64,000 nucleotides of DNA. It comes from G965247265 sp965247265 (GTDB taxonomy: Bacteria; Pseudomonadota; Gammaproteobacteria; UBA4575). The stretch's first letter is position 1. Each line of letters opens with the position of its first letter. Made by a program: the position numbers and the translations under genes. The notes below the pieces were generated by a model, which saw nothing but the letters and a program-made list of their open reading frames with translations, searched no databases and was not told the origin of the DNA. The stretch lies in NCBI GenBank assembly GCA_965247265.1, contig OZ252002.1:2232001-2296000 (forward strand), written 5' to 3'. Positions 40,094-50,193 of this stretch are shown here, in pieces.

Positions 40094-41119
40094 ATGGGAC
40101 TGACTTACAAGCATGCAGGCGTCGATATTGATGCCGGAAATAAACTCGTTGAATTAATTAAACCAGCTATTAAATCGACACGTCGCCAAGGTGTGTTATC
40201 TAGCATTGGTGGCTTTGGTGGTCTGTTTGCGATTGAGCCAAAAGACTATAAGCAGCCAATACTAGTATCTGGGACAGACGGCGTTGGCACCAAGCTACGC
40301 ATCGCTCAGCAGCTGCAACAGCATTCCACCATTGGCATTGATTTGGTTGCGATGTGTGTTAATGACGTAATTGTGCAAGGCGCAGAACCCCTATTCTTTT
40401 TAGATTACTTTGCAACCGGCAAACTTACTGTCGAAGAGGCCCAAGCTGTTATCGAAGGTATTGCACATGGATGCCAGCAAGCCAATGCTGCACTCATTGG
40501 AGGCGAAACTGCGGAAATGCCAGGCATGTACGAAGATGGTGAATATGACTTAGCTGGATTTTGCGTCGGCATCGTTGACAGGGATAATCTTATTGACGGA
40601 GGTAAAATCAGCAACGGAGATGTAATAATTGGTCTTTCATCTAGCGGCATTCACTCCAATGGCTTTTCACTCGTAAATAAAATCATCGAAGCGAGTAATG
40701 TATCACTAGAGGATCGATTTGGTGAACAAACGCTCGGAGAAGCTTTACTCACCCCCACCGTGATTTACACCAATATCGTTTTGACGTTGATTCAAAATCT
40801 TACTGTGCATGGCCTTTGTCACATTACAGGCGGTGGTTTAATTGATAATGTGCCCAGAATTATACCGGATGGTTTAAGCGCACACGTCAATACACAATCT
40901 TGGAACCGACCTGAAATATTTAATTGGCTACAAAAAACTGGCAACATCGAGGACGCAGAAATGTATCGTGTCTTTAATAGCGGCATAGGGATGCTTGTAA
41001 TTCTACCAAAAGAACAAGCCGATGATGTATTAAAACTGTGTAACCAACATAGTCAATCAGCAAGCATTATCGGTGAGATTAAAAACTCAAACTCCGAGAA
41101 TAAAATAGTTTTACAGTAA
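40094..41119 (+). CDS. purM: Phosphoribosylformylglycinamidine cyclo-ligase
   Basis: 341 aa. Fifth step of purine synthesis, forming AIR from FGAM with ATP. Family blocks visible: YKHAGVDIDAGNKLVELIKP, LVSGTDGVGTKLRIAQ, GIDLVAMCVNDVIVQGAEPL and ALIGGETAEMPGMY. Divergent from the phosphatidyltransferase/hda pair and followed 4 bp later by purN. Confidence 0.98.
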   Translation: MGLTYKHAGVDIDAGNKLVELIKPAIKSTRRQGVLSSIGGFGGLFAIEPKDYKQPILVSGTDGVGTKLRIAQQLQQHSTIGIDLVAMCVNDVIVQGAEPLFFLDYFATGKLTVEEAQAVIEGIAHGCQQANAALIGGETAEMPGMYEDGEYDLAGFCVGIVDRDNLIDGGKISNGDVIIGLSSSGIHSNGFSLVNKIIEASNVSLEDRFGEQTLGEALLTPTVIYTNIVLTLIQNLTVHGLCHITGGGLIDNVPRIIPDGLSAHVNTQSWNRPEIFNWLQKTGNIEDAEMYRVFNSGIGMLVILPKEQADDVLKLCNQHSQSASIIGEIKNSNSENKIVLQ

Positions 41120-41123
41120 AACT

Positions 41124-41795
41124 GTGCAAGACAATCTCAGCAGCATTGCGGTTCTAATTTCTGGAAGCGGCAGCAATCTGCAAGCTATCACCGATAATGT
41201 TCAACGCTGCACAATCAAAGCACAAATATGTTGTGTAATTAGTAATAATCCTAATGCTTATGGACTTGTGCGTGCGATACAGGCCAAAATACCTACACAT
41301 ATTGTAGATCATAAGGGATTTTCTACTCGTGAAGAGTTTGAAAAGGAACTCGTTAATGTATTAATGGTCTATAACGTTAACCTTGTTGTATTGGCGGGAT
41401 TTATGCGGGTTCTAAGCCACTATTTTGTAACAAAGTATAAAGATAAAATCTTGAATATACATCCATCATTATTACCTAAGTTTCCTGGACTGCATACACA
41501 TCAGCGCGCTATTGATGCAAGTGAAACGATACATGGGTGCAGCGTTCATCTTGTAACGACAGAACTAGACCAAGGCTCCTTAATAATGCAAGCAACCGTG
41601 CCAGTAAAAGAATCAGATAACCCTGATGACTTGGCAAAAAGAGTATTAGTAAAAGAGCATTTAATTTACCCACTTACAATAAAATGGCTCACCCAAAATA
41701 AGTTACGTATTAAAGAAGGAAAAATATATTTAGATAATAAATTTATTGACCGTCCAATTATTCTGTCACCTGAGCACGAGCTTGAACTAAAATGA
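41124..41795 (+). CDS. purN: Phosphoribosylglycinamide formyltransferase
   Basis: 223 aa. Uses 10-formyl-THF to formylate GAR. VLISGSGSNLQAITDNV is the phosphate loop; catalytic Asn/His/Asp lie in ILNIHPSLLPKFPGLHTH and TELDQG. GTG start at 41124. Overlaps the next gene by 4 bp (ATGA). Its formyl donor is the product of the Fhs enzyme encoded at 16 kb. Confidence 0.97.
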   Translation: MQDNLSSIAVLISGSGSNLQAITDNVQRCTIKAQICCVISNNPNAYGLVRAIQAKIPTHIVDHKGFSTREEFEKELVNVLMVYNVNLVVLAGFMRVLSHYFVTKYKDKILNIHPSLLPKFPGLHTHQRAIDASETIHGCSVHLVTTELDQGSLIMQATVPVKESDNPDDLAKRVLVKEHLIYPLTIKWLTQNKLRIKEGKIYLDNKFIDRPIILSPEHELELK

Positions 41796-42526
41796 AGACT
41801 AGTGTTTTTTTGTTAATTATACTTGTTTCTTTTCAAGCTGGTTTGGCTAATCCAGCTACAATCTTAAGCAACGACAATCTTCCACCTGAGTTTGAAGCAA
41901 TTTATGATGTGCAAAAAAAGGGATTGCGTGTTGGAAGCATGGTTGTCAGCTTAAATAAAAATGGTAATAAAATAATTTATGAATCGGTCGTTAACTCAGT
42001 CGGCATAGCTTCATTATTAGCTGATGAAAAGCAATTGACTGACCGTGCAATTTTAGAGCTAATTGATGATAGTTATCGAGCTTTAAAATTCACTCACACA
42101 GTAGTAGGCGGCGCAAAAGATCGCAATGAACATTACTTATTTGATTGGGAAGATAATAAAGCTTCTATTCGCTATAAAGACAGAATTAGTAGTTTGGATA
42201 TCCCTTTTAATACCTATGATAATTTTTCCGTTCAACTATTACTCATGCGCGAACCGGACCACAACAATATTGAGAGTACTTATTCAGTAATTTCAAAAGG
42301 TCGCTTGAAAAATTATGTATATAAATTTGAATCTTTAGAGGAAATTAAAACAAACCTTGGAAAGCTTAATGCTAATAAATATGTGCGCAAAAAAAATAAT
42401 GATAAGAAAACGACCTATTTTGGCTGGTATGCAGAAACTTTGCACTATATACCGGTTAGACTCGATAAATTTGAGAATGGAAAAATTGATCTCTCAATTC
42501 AAATTACAAATGTTACTTGGCTTTAG
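41792..42526 (+). CDS. DUF3108 domain exported protein
   Basis: 244 aa with a signal peptide (1-19, ending GLA). The mature protein begins with PPEFEAIYDVQKKGLRVGSM and is rich in beta strands, matching DUF3108, which commonly follows purM-purN in gammaproteobacteria. Likely periplasmic, perhaps lipid-binding; function unknown. Translationally coupled to purN. Confidence 0.9.
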   Translation: MKTSVFLLIILVSFQAGLANPATILSNDNLPPEFEAIYDVQKKGLRVGSMVVSLNKNGNKIIYESVVNSVGIASLLADEKQLTDRAILELIDDSYRALKFTHTVVGGAKDRNEHYLFDWEDNKASIRYKDRISSLDIPFNTYDNFSVQLLLMREPDHNNIESTYSVISKGRLKNYVYKFESLEEIKTNLGKLNANKYVRKKNNDKKTTYFGWYAETLHYIPVRLDKFENGKIDLSIQITNVTWL

Positions 42527-42541
42527 AGCCATACAAAATAA

Positions 42542-43879
42542 TTAACTTCCCGCGATCATCATCTCGCTGATTAATATTGACGGAGTGATAATATTACTTC
42601 GCTGATCTATATCGCTGCCAATTGAAACAATATGTTTAAAAATATTTTTTAAGTTACTAGCGATAGTAATTTCTTCAACTGGAAATTGGATTTCACCATT
42701 TTCAATCCAATACCCTACAGCACCACGTGAATAATCACCGGTAACATTATTAACTCCATGACCTATTAATTCAGTGATCAAAAGTCCTCGATTCATTTCT
42801 TTAATTAACTCACCTAGGTTTTTGTTACCAGGGTTTAACTTGAGATTATGAACACCGCCCGCATTACCTGTCGTTTTCATATCTAGTTTACGCGCTGAAT
42901 AACTACTTAATATATAGCTTTTTAATACGCCATTTTCAACAAGTGCCCTTGGCTGTGTTGCTACGCCTTCTAAATCAAAAGCACTGCTTCCTAGGCCACT
43001 CAATATATGTGGATCATCCGTTATATTGATTGAATCAGAAAATATCTTCTTATCAAGCTGGTCCAGTAAAAATGATGCTTTACGATAAAGTGCCCCACCA
43101 CTAATTGCAGCCACAAAGTGGGACAACAAAGTACGAGCCACATTTGCTTCAAAAAGGACAGGCGTTGTTTGAGTCGAAATTTTTCTTGCGCCCAATCGAT
43201 CTATTGTACGTCGGGCAGCTTTTTCACCAACTGATACTGCTGACTCTAATTTATTTGCTTCTCGTGATGTGGTAAACCAATAGTCTCTTTGCATAGAGCC
43301 ATCTTTTTCTGCAACGACAACACACGATAAGCTATGACGCGTAGACGTGTAATTACCTACAAAACCGTGTGTGTTGCCGTAAATATTCGTGCCACGAGAT
43401 GTATTTACTGTGGCTCCTTCAGAATTTGAAATTTCTTGTAACTTACGAGCATGGCTTTCACACTCAATAGCAGTCTCTAAAGCATTTTCCGGGGTAAGAC
43501 TCCAAGGGTGATCCAATTGTAAATCTTGGACACTATTGGCCATTAAATTTGCATCGGCAAGCCCTGCACAATTATCTTCTTGTGTAAAGTTCGCAATGCC
43601 GCATGCTGCTGTAACAGCGTCTTTTAATGCATCTGGTTCTAAGTTAGTGGTGCTTGACGAACCTTTTTTTTGGTTTACATAGACTGTAATTCCCAAGCCA
43701 TGATCATTATGATGTTCTAATGTTTCTACCTCTCCCAGGCGTGCTGTGACTGAGAGACCATTTTCAATATTTACAGATGCTTCGGCACTCGTTGCACCCT
43801 GTTTCGTAGCTTCCTCTAGACAAAACTGCACCAGATTTTCAAGCTTTTCATTTGTATACGGCGATTCTTGCAGCTCCAT
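42542..43879 (-). CDS. pmbA: Metalloprotease subunit PmbA (TldE)
   Basis: 445 aa. Non-catalytic-motif partner in the TldD/TldE heterodimer that degrades unfolded peptides and matures some modified peptides. GLSVTARLGEVETLEHHNDHGLG and GNAGGVHNLKLNPG are family segments. It lacks the HExxH motif found in TldD, as expected. Its ATG overlaps the tldD stop by one base (TAATG), so the pair is made together. Confidence 0.96.
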   Translation of the reverse strand: MELQESPYTNEKLENLVQFCLEEATKQGATSAEASVNIENGLSVTARLGEVETLEHHNDHGLGITVYVNQKKGSSSTTNLEPDALKDAVTAACGIANFTQEDNCAGLADANLMANSVQDLQLDHPWSLTPENALETAIECESHARKLQEISNSEGATVNTSRGTNIYGNTHGFVGNYTSTRHSLSCVVVAEKDGSMQRDYWFTTSREANKLESAVSVGEKAARRTIDRLGARKISTQTTPVLFEANVARTLLSHFVAAISGGALYRKASFLLDQLDKKIFSDSINITDDPHILSGLGSSAFDLEGVATQPRALVENGVLKSYILSSYSARKLDMKTTGNAGGVHNLKLNPGNKNLGELIKEMNRGLLITELIGHGVNNVTGDYSRGAVGYWIENGEIQFPVEEITIASNLKNIFKHIVSIGSDIDQRSNIITPSILISEMMIAGS

Positions 43880-45321
43880 TATGTAGCAGTGCCTCCCACA
43901 GTCAGTCCATTGACGCGCAATGTGGGCTGCCCTACTCCAACTGGAACACTTTGACCTTCTTTACCGCATGTCCCTATACCAGAATCCAGCTTCAAATCAT
44001 TACCAATCATACTTACTCGTGTTAGCACATCTGGCCCATCACCAATCAATGTGGCACCTTTGACAGGTTTGGTGATTTTTCCTTTTTCGATTAAGTAAGC
44101 TTCTGAGGCTGAAAAAACAAATTTTCCAGATGTTATATCGACTTGACCGCCTCGTAAATTCACTGCATAAAACCCTGAGTCTACAGAGCTAATAATTTCA
44201 CCCGGATCATATTCACCGGCTAACATGTACGTGTTCGTCATACGAGGCATCGGCAAATGTGCATAAGATTCACGGCGTCCATTACCTGTAGATTTTACAT
44301 TGGATAACTTTGCATTAAGCTTATCGTACATAAATCCTTTTAGAATTCCATCCTCAATCAATGTAGTGCATTGTGTTGACATACCTTCATCATCAATATT
44401 CAGCGAACCACGTCGATTTGCTAATGTACCGTCATCAACTACAGTAACGCCTTTATTTGCAACTCGTTCACCAATGCGCCCGCTAAAAGCTGAGGTGCCT
44501 TTTCGAGTAAAATCTCCCTCTAATCCATGTCCAATTGCTTCGTGCAACAATACACCAGGCCATCCCGGCCCTAACACTACATCCATTGTTCCAGCAGGTG
44601 CATCAATGGCATCAAGATTTACTAATGCCATGCGAACCGCTTCGTGTACGTAAGTGTGCGCCTGATTATCATTAATAAAATAATTATAGCTAACGCGGCC
44701 ACCACCACCTGCGCTACCTTGCTCAAGACGACCTTTTTCTTCTGCAATGACCGAAACATTTAATCTTACTAAAGGACGTAAATCTGCACCTAATGTGCCA
44801 TCACTATTTGCTACTAAAATTATTTCATGACTGCCCACTAGAGAAACCATAACTTGTTTGATACGGTTATCTTGTTTGCGCGCGAATACATCTAGTGATC
44901 GTAATAGCTCAACTTTGTCATTCTCGGAAATTGATTCCAGAGGACTATCTGCTGAATATAGATCATTGCCTACATTAGATTTCCATGCTTGAATTGATCC
45001 ACTTTGAGCGCCTCGTGCAATAGCTCGCGCGGCTTTACAAGATTCAATTAATGCCGGAAATACAATTTCATCTGAATAAGCAAATCCACTTTTATCGTCT
45101 TTTATCGCTCGGACTCCTACACCTTGGTTAATGTTAAAACTAGCATCTTTTACTATTCCGTCTTCTAATGACCAAGACTCAAACTTACGTAGTTGAAAGA
45201 AAATATCTCCACTATCTGCTGAGGAATCCAAAAGCATTGAAAATGCTTGTGCCAAATGTGTTTCATCTAATCCAGATGGTGTAAGGATATGATTACGTGC
45301 TAACTCAATTGAATTTTCCAT
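43879..45321 (-). CDS. tldD: Metalloprotease subunit TldD
   Basis: 480 aa. Carries the zinc-binding HEAIGHGLEGDF motif (HExxxH type), with SGRIGERVANKGVTVVDDGT nearby and a Gly-rich C-terminus containing the other metal ligand region (DSGIGTCGKEGQSVPVGVG). Forms the active site of TldD/TldE. Usually in two loci in E. coli; here adjacent to pmbA. Confidence 0.97.
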   Translation of the reverse strand: MENSIELARNHILTPSGLDETHLAQAFSMLLDSSADSGDIFFQLRKFESWSLEDGIVKDASFNINQGVGVRAIKDDKSGFAYSDEIVFPALIESCKAARAIARGAQSGSIQAWKSNVGNDLYSADSPLESISENDKVELLRSLDVFARKQDNRIKQVMVSLVGSHEIILVANSDGTLGADLRPLVRLNVSVIAEEKGRLEQGSAGGGGRVSYNYFINDNQAHTYVHEAVRMALVNLDAIDAPAGTMDVVLGPGWPGVLLHEAIGHGLEGDFTRKGTSAFSGRIGERVANKGVTVVDDGTLANRRGSLNIDDEGMSTQCTTLIEDGILKGFMYDKLNAKLSNVKSTGNGRRESYAHLPMPRMTNTYMLAGEYDPGEIISSVDSGFYAVNLRGGQVDITSGKFVFSASEAYLIEKGKITKPVKGATLIGDGPDVLTRVSMIGNDLKLDSGIGTCGKEGQSVPVGVGQPTLRVNGLTVGGTAT

Positions 45322-45346
45322 AAGGTAATATTAACTGATTAATGTG

Positions 45347-46162
45347 TTACTTCAATCTTCGATTTTGAATGCATGGAAATGTTTTACGTCGTGATTCCAA
45401 ATGTTCAATATTAATATCCGCTATTGCCATTCCGGCACCGTGTTGAATGCGGTTTAACACCGCGCCCCATGGATCAACTATCATGCTATCTCCAAATGTA
45501 GAACGTCCATTTATATGAAATCCACCTTGGTCTGAAGCTACTATAAAAAATAGATTCTCAATTGCACGGGCTCTCAATAAACATTCCCAGTGCGCTTGTC
45601 CTGTAGTGGCAGTAAATGCTGCAGGTAAAACTACAATTTGCGCACCAAGATCTAGTAGACCTCGGAATAATTCTGGAAAACGCAGATCATAACAAACTGC
45701 TAAACCTATTTTTCCAAGGGGTGAATCAACTACCGTTAATTTCAAATCTCCATATTCAATTGTATCTGATTCATTATAGTTTTCACCCGTATCTACAAGA
45801 TCAACATCAAATAAATGTATTTTGTTATATCGCCCAACCATGTTCCCATTGCTGTCATATACGAGGCATGCAGCCAATACTTTGTTTGGATCAGCACTTT
45901 CCAAAGGAATTGTGCCCCCTACAATCCAAACATTATAGTTATTAGCCTGTTCGACCAAAAAGTTTTGTATGGGCCCATCTCCATTTTTTTCTCGAACAGC
46001 TACTTTATCTTCTTCATTAATCCCCATGATTGCAAAATTTTCAGGCAATACTATTAACTCAACTCCTGCGTCAGCAGCAAGCTTAATTAAACGACCTGCT
46101 TCATGTAAGTTTGCATCGACATGTGGCCCAGATGCCATTTGAATTGCTGCAACTTTACTCAT
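45347..46162 (-). CDS. Carbon-nitrogen hydrolase (nitrilase superfamily)
   Basis: 271 aa with the Glu-Lys-Cys triad: Glu in IVLPENFAIM, Lys in RYNKIHLFDVD, Cys in GLAVCYDLRFPELFR. This subgroup (Nit1/YbeM-like), between yhdP and tldD, includes deaminated glutathione amidases and omega-amidases. The precise substrate is not determined by sequence. Confidence 0.93.
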   Translation of the reverse strand: MSKVAAIQMASGPHVDANLHEAGRLIKLAADAGVELIVLPENFAIMGINEEDKVAVREKNGDGPIQNFLVEQANNYNVWIVGGTIPLESADPNKVLAACLVYDSNGNMVGRYNKIHLFDVDLVDTGENYNESDTIEYGDLKLTVVDSPLGKIGLAVCYDLRFPELFRGLLDLGAQIVVLPAAFTATTGQAHWECLLRARAIENLFFIVASDQGGFHINGRSTFGDSMIVDPWGAVLNRIQHGAGMAIADINIEHLESRRKTFPCIQNRRLK

Positions 46163-46311
46163 GATTATTTTAGCTTTTAAAATCTTTAATGTAGATTTAT
46201 TACATAGGACTTGATATTCCTAGACTATGAAAATAGCGCGATTAATGAAATATTTACTTAGAAATATTACTTATATAATGAGTCTATCCTTTAAATTAGA
46301 CCTTCATGTAA

Positions 46312-49300
46312 TTATTTTTTTTGGCTTGAGTTAATTTGCTGTGGCGAGGGTTGACCTTGCGCAGATTGAGATGTGTTTGCAACTTTATGTGAAATTGCCT
46401 CAAGCTTAGGCTCTTCCCATGTGCCTTTCATGGTATATTTTACTTGGGTTACTTTATTAAAATCTACACCAATTGATTCAGCAACCTTTTCTCCTACAAT
46501 TACACCTACTGCACCAATTGGACCTCCCACCGCAAGCCCAACCCATGGAAGCCCACCACTAATTTGGGGCGTAACTGTTATAATTTGATCATAGTCCTTT
46601 GCAACCAAACCCGTTCTTCCTTGAATTAAAATATCTGCGGATGACCCTTCAATTTTAAGGTTATCAGACATTAGATTTCCATTTTTAAACAATAAATCAC
46701 CGCGAAACTTATCGAACACATAGCCTTTTGAGAAAAAATCTTTAAAGTCTAAAGATAATCTTTTCGAAATTTCTGACAAGTTAACTAATCCAATAAAACG
46801 ACCTGCCCCTGGTTTTACAGATGAAAATTCGCCATCTTTAAACCTAATATTTGCTGTACCTGAAAATGACGCAGTTGAAAATTGATATGGTGCACCTGGC
46901 CAATTTAAATTTGAAGTAACATATCCTTCACCTTTTTCTAATAGAGTTTTATAACCTAACCCAATTATGGTGTTTTTCAAATTGTCGGAATCTAAGTAAA
47001 TATCAAGTTGGGTACTTTGTATGTTATCGGCATCTATGTCCCATGAACCACTTGAGGTAACCGCTAAATCATCACCCTTCCCTGTTAATGAATTAATAAT
47101 CATTCCGTTAAGGGATGAAGTTGTTTTTAATTTTACATCTCTGAACGAATACTGATCTAGCTCAAATTTATCTGCATTAACTAGCATTGATGGTAACTTG
47201 CGTGGATCGACTAGTATATCTGATTTCTTTTCAGGCTTATTAATACGAAGATACTTAAAATTCCCTATCGCTGCATGCTCCGAATTTGGATCTACTGGAA
47301 AACTAAAGTCTCCTCTCGCAATTGATGAATCAATCGTACCAAACCACGATTGCTCTTCTTTTTCTAGCTTAAACTCAAGGTTTTCAAATTCTAAACTAGA
47401 CAGTGAAATTGACTTAGCTTGAACATCTACTTCTGTTAACTCGATATCACTTTTTTTATTGGAGGTCTTCAAGAAATCTGCCCAAGACTTAAGATCTAAC
47501 TGATCAATTTTTCCAGATATTCTTAATCCTTCATTGGCTAATTTAAATTTATCATCGCCGAACCGCAAATCAATAGCTGAAATAGTTTTCTTTTCTCGAT
47601 TATATGTAGATTTTAAAAAAACATAATTATTAAAACTTGCATATATAGGATGATCTTTCCTAGGTTCAAAATTTGCATTTATATATAGACATTTTTGCTC
47701 ATCTTTATCTTTATTGAAAGGATCAGGTAGTGCTACCGTTGTTCCTAATAAATTTGCATCAATTTTCAACTCAAGTGACTTGTCCTCAACATATTTACCA
47801 AACTTTGGGATATTTACAACAACATTTACAGGTGTGGTATCTTGAATGTAGCTATGCAATTTTTGATTATACGAGGAAAAATACGAGTCAAAATCGAAGT
47901 CGCCTTTTATATTTAACGCTGTACGGCCATTATCTAATTTTTGAGCATCTCCAGTGAAAATTAGACCATATAATTTTGCACTAAGTCCTTTTCCTGTCGC
48001 ACCACATTTGTCGAAATTAAGTTTCCCTTTTAGATTTGTAAAAGGTAGAACACCCACTGAAGTCACTGTTAAATTTGTGTTATCAAATTCAATTACGCCA
48101 TTCACAATTCGCTCTTTTTCCAATTTTTTTGTCAAGGTAAGAATAATATTTAAATCTAATTTAGAATTTCCATTGGCTGAAATAAGTTTTAGTACTTGAC
48201 TATTTTTTGGAAGCAATGATGACATTTTTAAAAACTCTAATATATCTTCCGCATCACCACTTGCATTGCCATCGATAATCAATCGAGGCAGCTTTAAGTC
48301 CTCAATTTTTGCTGAGAAATGATGTACAGTAGAGCCAAGAATCTTACCGTGATCACCATTAACGGTAAGCATATTATTTTTAATGCGCAGTTCTGCTTTT
48401 ATATTACTTGCAGGTGGCCACTCCTTTTTATACTCTAGCAATCCATTGTCAATGTTAGCCGTTACTTCAAATGTACCCACATTGTTTTTAAATGGAAATA
48501 ACTTTGGATTACCTTGGAACAAAAACTTTCCATTATTAATTGCTCCATTTTTTATACTTTCTCTTAGCCACTTGGCTAATTTTGGTTTCATTTTTTTATA
48601 GGGAAGATACATTTTAATGGCTTGCGCTTCACTATTAAGCACCTGACCTTGAAAATCAACATAAGCAATTCCATTATTTATTTGTAATGTGCCTTGCAAT
48701 TCTGCAGTAGTACTATCTGTATCAAGAAAAACTTGATCAAAGGCTACAAGTGTATGCCCATGTACTTGCCGCCATTTAATTGTTCCAGCTATGTTGTGAT
48801 TTTGAAAAGCTTTATCAAAATATTTAGAAGCTTGAAAATTCATGCCATTGGCATCTATTTTCAACTCTCCTTGGATATGACTTCCAGATATATCTCCTGA
48901 TAATGATGTAATCTCTAGCTGTTGGCTCGGTAATGATATATCTAAATCTTGAATGGATGACTTGATTGAATATTTGTCAATCCTATTATTTTTATATAAC
49001 GTTAAAATTCTAACATCGCTGAATACACCATCTTCAACCTGAATTTTTGCAACAAACTCATGGATTCCATTTATAAAATTTGAAAAATGCTGAATTGTTG
49101 AATATACATTGACCAAATCAATATAGTCAAAAGCTGCAGAAATTAAAAAATCAGACTTAGTACATGACATGCATTTCAATTCATAATTCTTACCTTGCCA
49201 CTGCTTTTCCTCATCCCTAATTAATGCGTCACTTAAAGCTAAGTACCAATCATCTCCCACACCATCAACTTGAAAGTTTGATTTAAATTCAGTTATCTCT

Positions 49301-50178
49301 CTATTTTCAGCTACACCTTCAAGCAACAATTCTGGTTTATTATATTTAAGTACATTTAAACTCAATGACCCTTTAAAAGAATGTTTTAAAGATGAGCTAA
49401 CGACACCCCAAGTTTCAAAGTCTAAATTACCAGATTGGAGGCCAAGTTCTAATTGAGGCAAAAATTCCGCTAATAATTCAAGATTTATATCTTTGCCTTT
49501 AGAATAAATTGTACCTTTAAGATTTTTTAGCCCTTGGTCATAATCTATTAAATCAGCAGTTAGTATTAGTGAACGACCAAGCTTTTCAGGTAATAAAAAT
49601 CTGGATGTAATTTTTAAAGCTTCATCTTTAACACTGACTAGAATATTTACTCGATCAAAAAAATACTCTAAGTTTTTAATTCTATCCTTAAAATCTACAG
49701 TACTTCCCAATAAGCCTATTCGAATATTATTCCTATCATTTGACTTTCTACTTTTTGCAATAATCTCACTTATATCTATTCCATTTAGTATAATTCTTTG
49801 ATCTGTTGTTCTTTCAATTCTTAAATTACCGCCATTCAAAGTAAGCTGGCTTATTTTAATTTTTTTACTAAATACGCTGCTATAGATATCAATCGCTAAA
49901 TGCGCTTCATTAACAAATAGTAATCTATCTTGTTTTGTCTCATCAGAATAAATGGAAAGATCATCTACAATTATTTGTGGCGAGAAATTGCGCCACCTCA
50001 AATGCAAACTTTGCACATTAACCGGTCTGCCAATTATTTCAGAAATATTTTCTTGAATTTCAGGCAAGTAATGTTGATACGAAGCTGGATAAAAACGAAT
50101 ACTACTTACACATATCGCCCCTAGGACAATAACAAGTGCAATAAAGTACCAGATAATGAGTAATGGTTTATGCCACAT
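46312..50178 (-). CDS. yhdP: AsmA-like envelope protein YhdP
   Basis: 1288-aa very large protein. One N-terminal membrane helix (about 7-27), then a long beta-rich periplasmic region (DUF3971/AsmA-like). The conserved C-terminal part has GSWDIDADNIQSTQLD and PWVGLAVGGPIGAVGVIVGE, then a Ser/Gln-rich tail. YhdP, TamB and YdbH jointly carry phospholipid to the outer membrane in E. coli. Follows rng by 15 bp on the same strand, as in E. coli. Confidence 0.93.
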   Translation of the reverse strand: MWHKPLLIIWYFIALVIVLGAICVSSIRFYPASYQHYLPEIQENISEIIGRPVNVQSLHLRWRNFSPQIIVDDLSIYSDETKQDRLLFVNEAHLAIDIYSSVFSKKIKISQLTLNGGNLRIERTTDQRIILNGIDISEIIAKSRKSNDRNNIRIGLLGSTVDFKDRIKNLEYFFDRVNILVSVKDEALKITSRFLLPEKLGRSLILTADLIDYDQGLKNLKGTIYSKGKDINLELLAEFLPQLELGLQSGNLDFETWGVVSSSLKHSFKGSLSLNVLKYNKPELLLEGVAENREITEFKSNFQVDGVGDDWYLALSDALIRDEEKQWQGKNYELKCMSCTKSDFLISAAFDYIDLVNVYSTIQHFSNFINGIHEFVAKIQVEDGVFSDVRILTLYKNNRIDKYSIKSSIQDLDISLPSQQLEITSLSGDISGSHIQGELKIDANGMNFQASKYFDKAFQNHNIAGTIKWRQVHGHTLVAFDQVFLDTDSTTAELQGTLQINNGIAYVDFQGQVLNSEAQAIKMYLPYKKMKPKLAKWLRESIKNGAINNGKFLFQGNPKLFPFKNNVGTFEVTANIDNGLLEYKKEWPPASNIKAELRIKNNMLTVNGDHGKILGSTVHHFSAKIEDLKLPRLIIDGNASGDAEDILEFLKMSSLLPKNSQVLKLISANGNSKLDLNIILTLTKKLEKERIVNGVIEFDNTNLTVTSVGVLPFTNLKGKLNFDKCGATGKGLSAKLYGLIFTGDAQKLDNGRTALNIKGDFDFDSYFSSYNQKLHSYIQDTTPVNVVVNIPKFGKYVEDKSLELKIDANLLGTTVALPDPFNKDKDEQKCLYINANFEPRKDHPIYASFNNYVFLKSTYNREKKTISAIDLRFGDDKFKLANEGLRISGKIDQLDLKSWADFLKTSNKKSDIELTEVDVQAKSISLSSLEFENLEFKLEKEEQSWFGTIDSSIARGDFSFPVDPNSEHAAIGNFKYLRINKPEKKSDILVDPRKLPSMLVNADKFELDQYSFRDVKLKTTSSLNGMIINSLTGKGDDLAVTSSGSWDIDADNIQSTQLDIYLDSDNLKNTIIGLGYKTLLEKGEGYVTSNLNWPGAPYQFSTASFSGTANIRFKDGEFSSVKPGAGRFIGLVNLSEISKRLSLDFKDFFSKGYVFDKFRGDLLFKNGNLMSDNLKIEGSSADILIQGRTGLVAKDYDQIITVTPQISGGLPWVGLAVGGPIGAVGVIVGEKVAESIGVDFNKVTQVKYTMKGTWEEPKLEAISHKVANTSQSAQGQPSPQQINSSQKK

Positions 50179-50193
50179 AGACTTACACTTAAT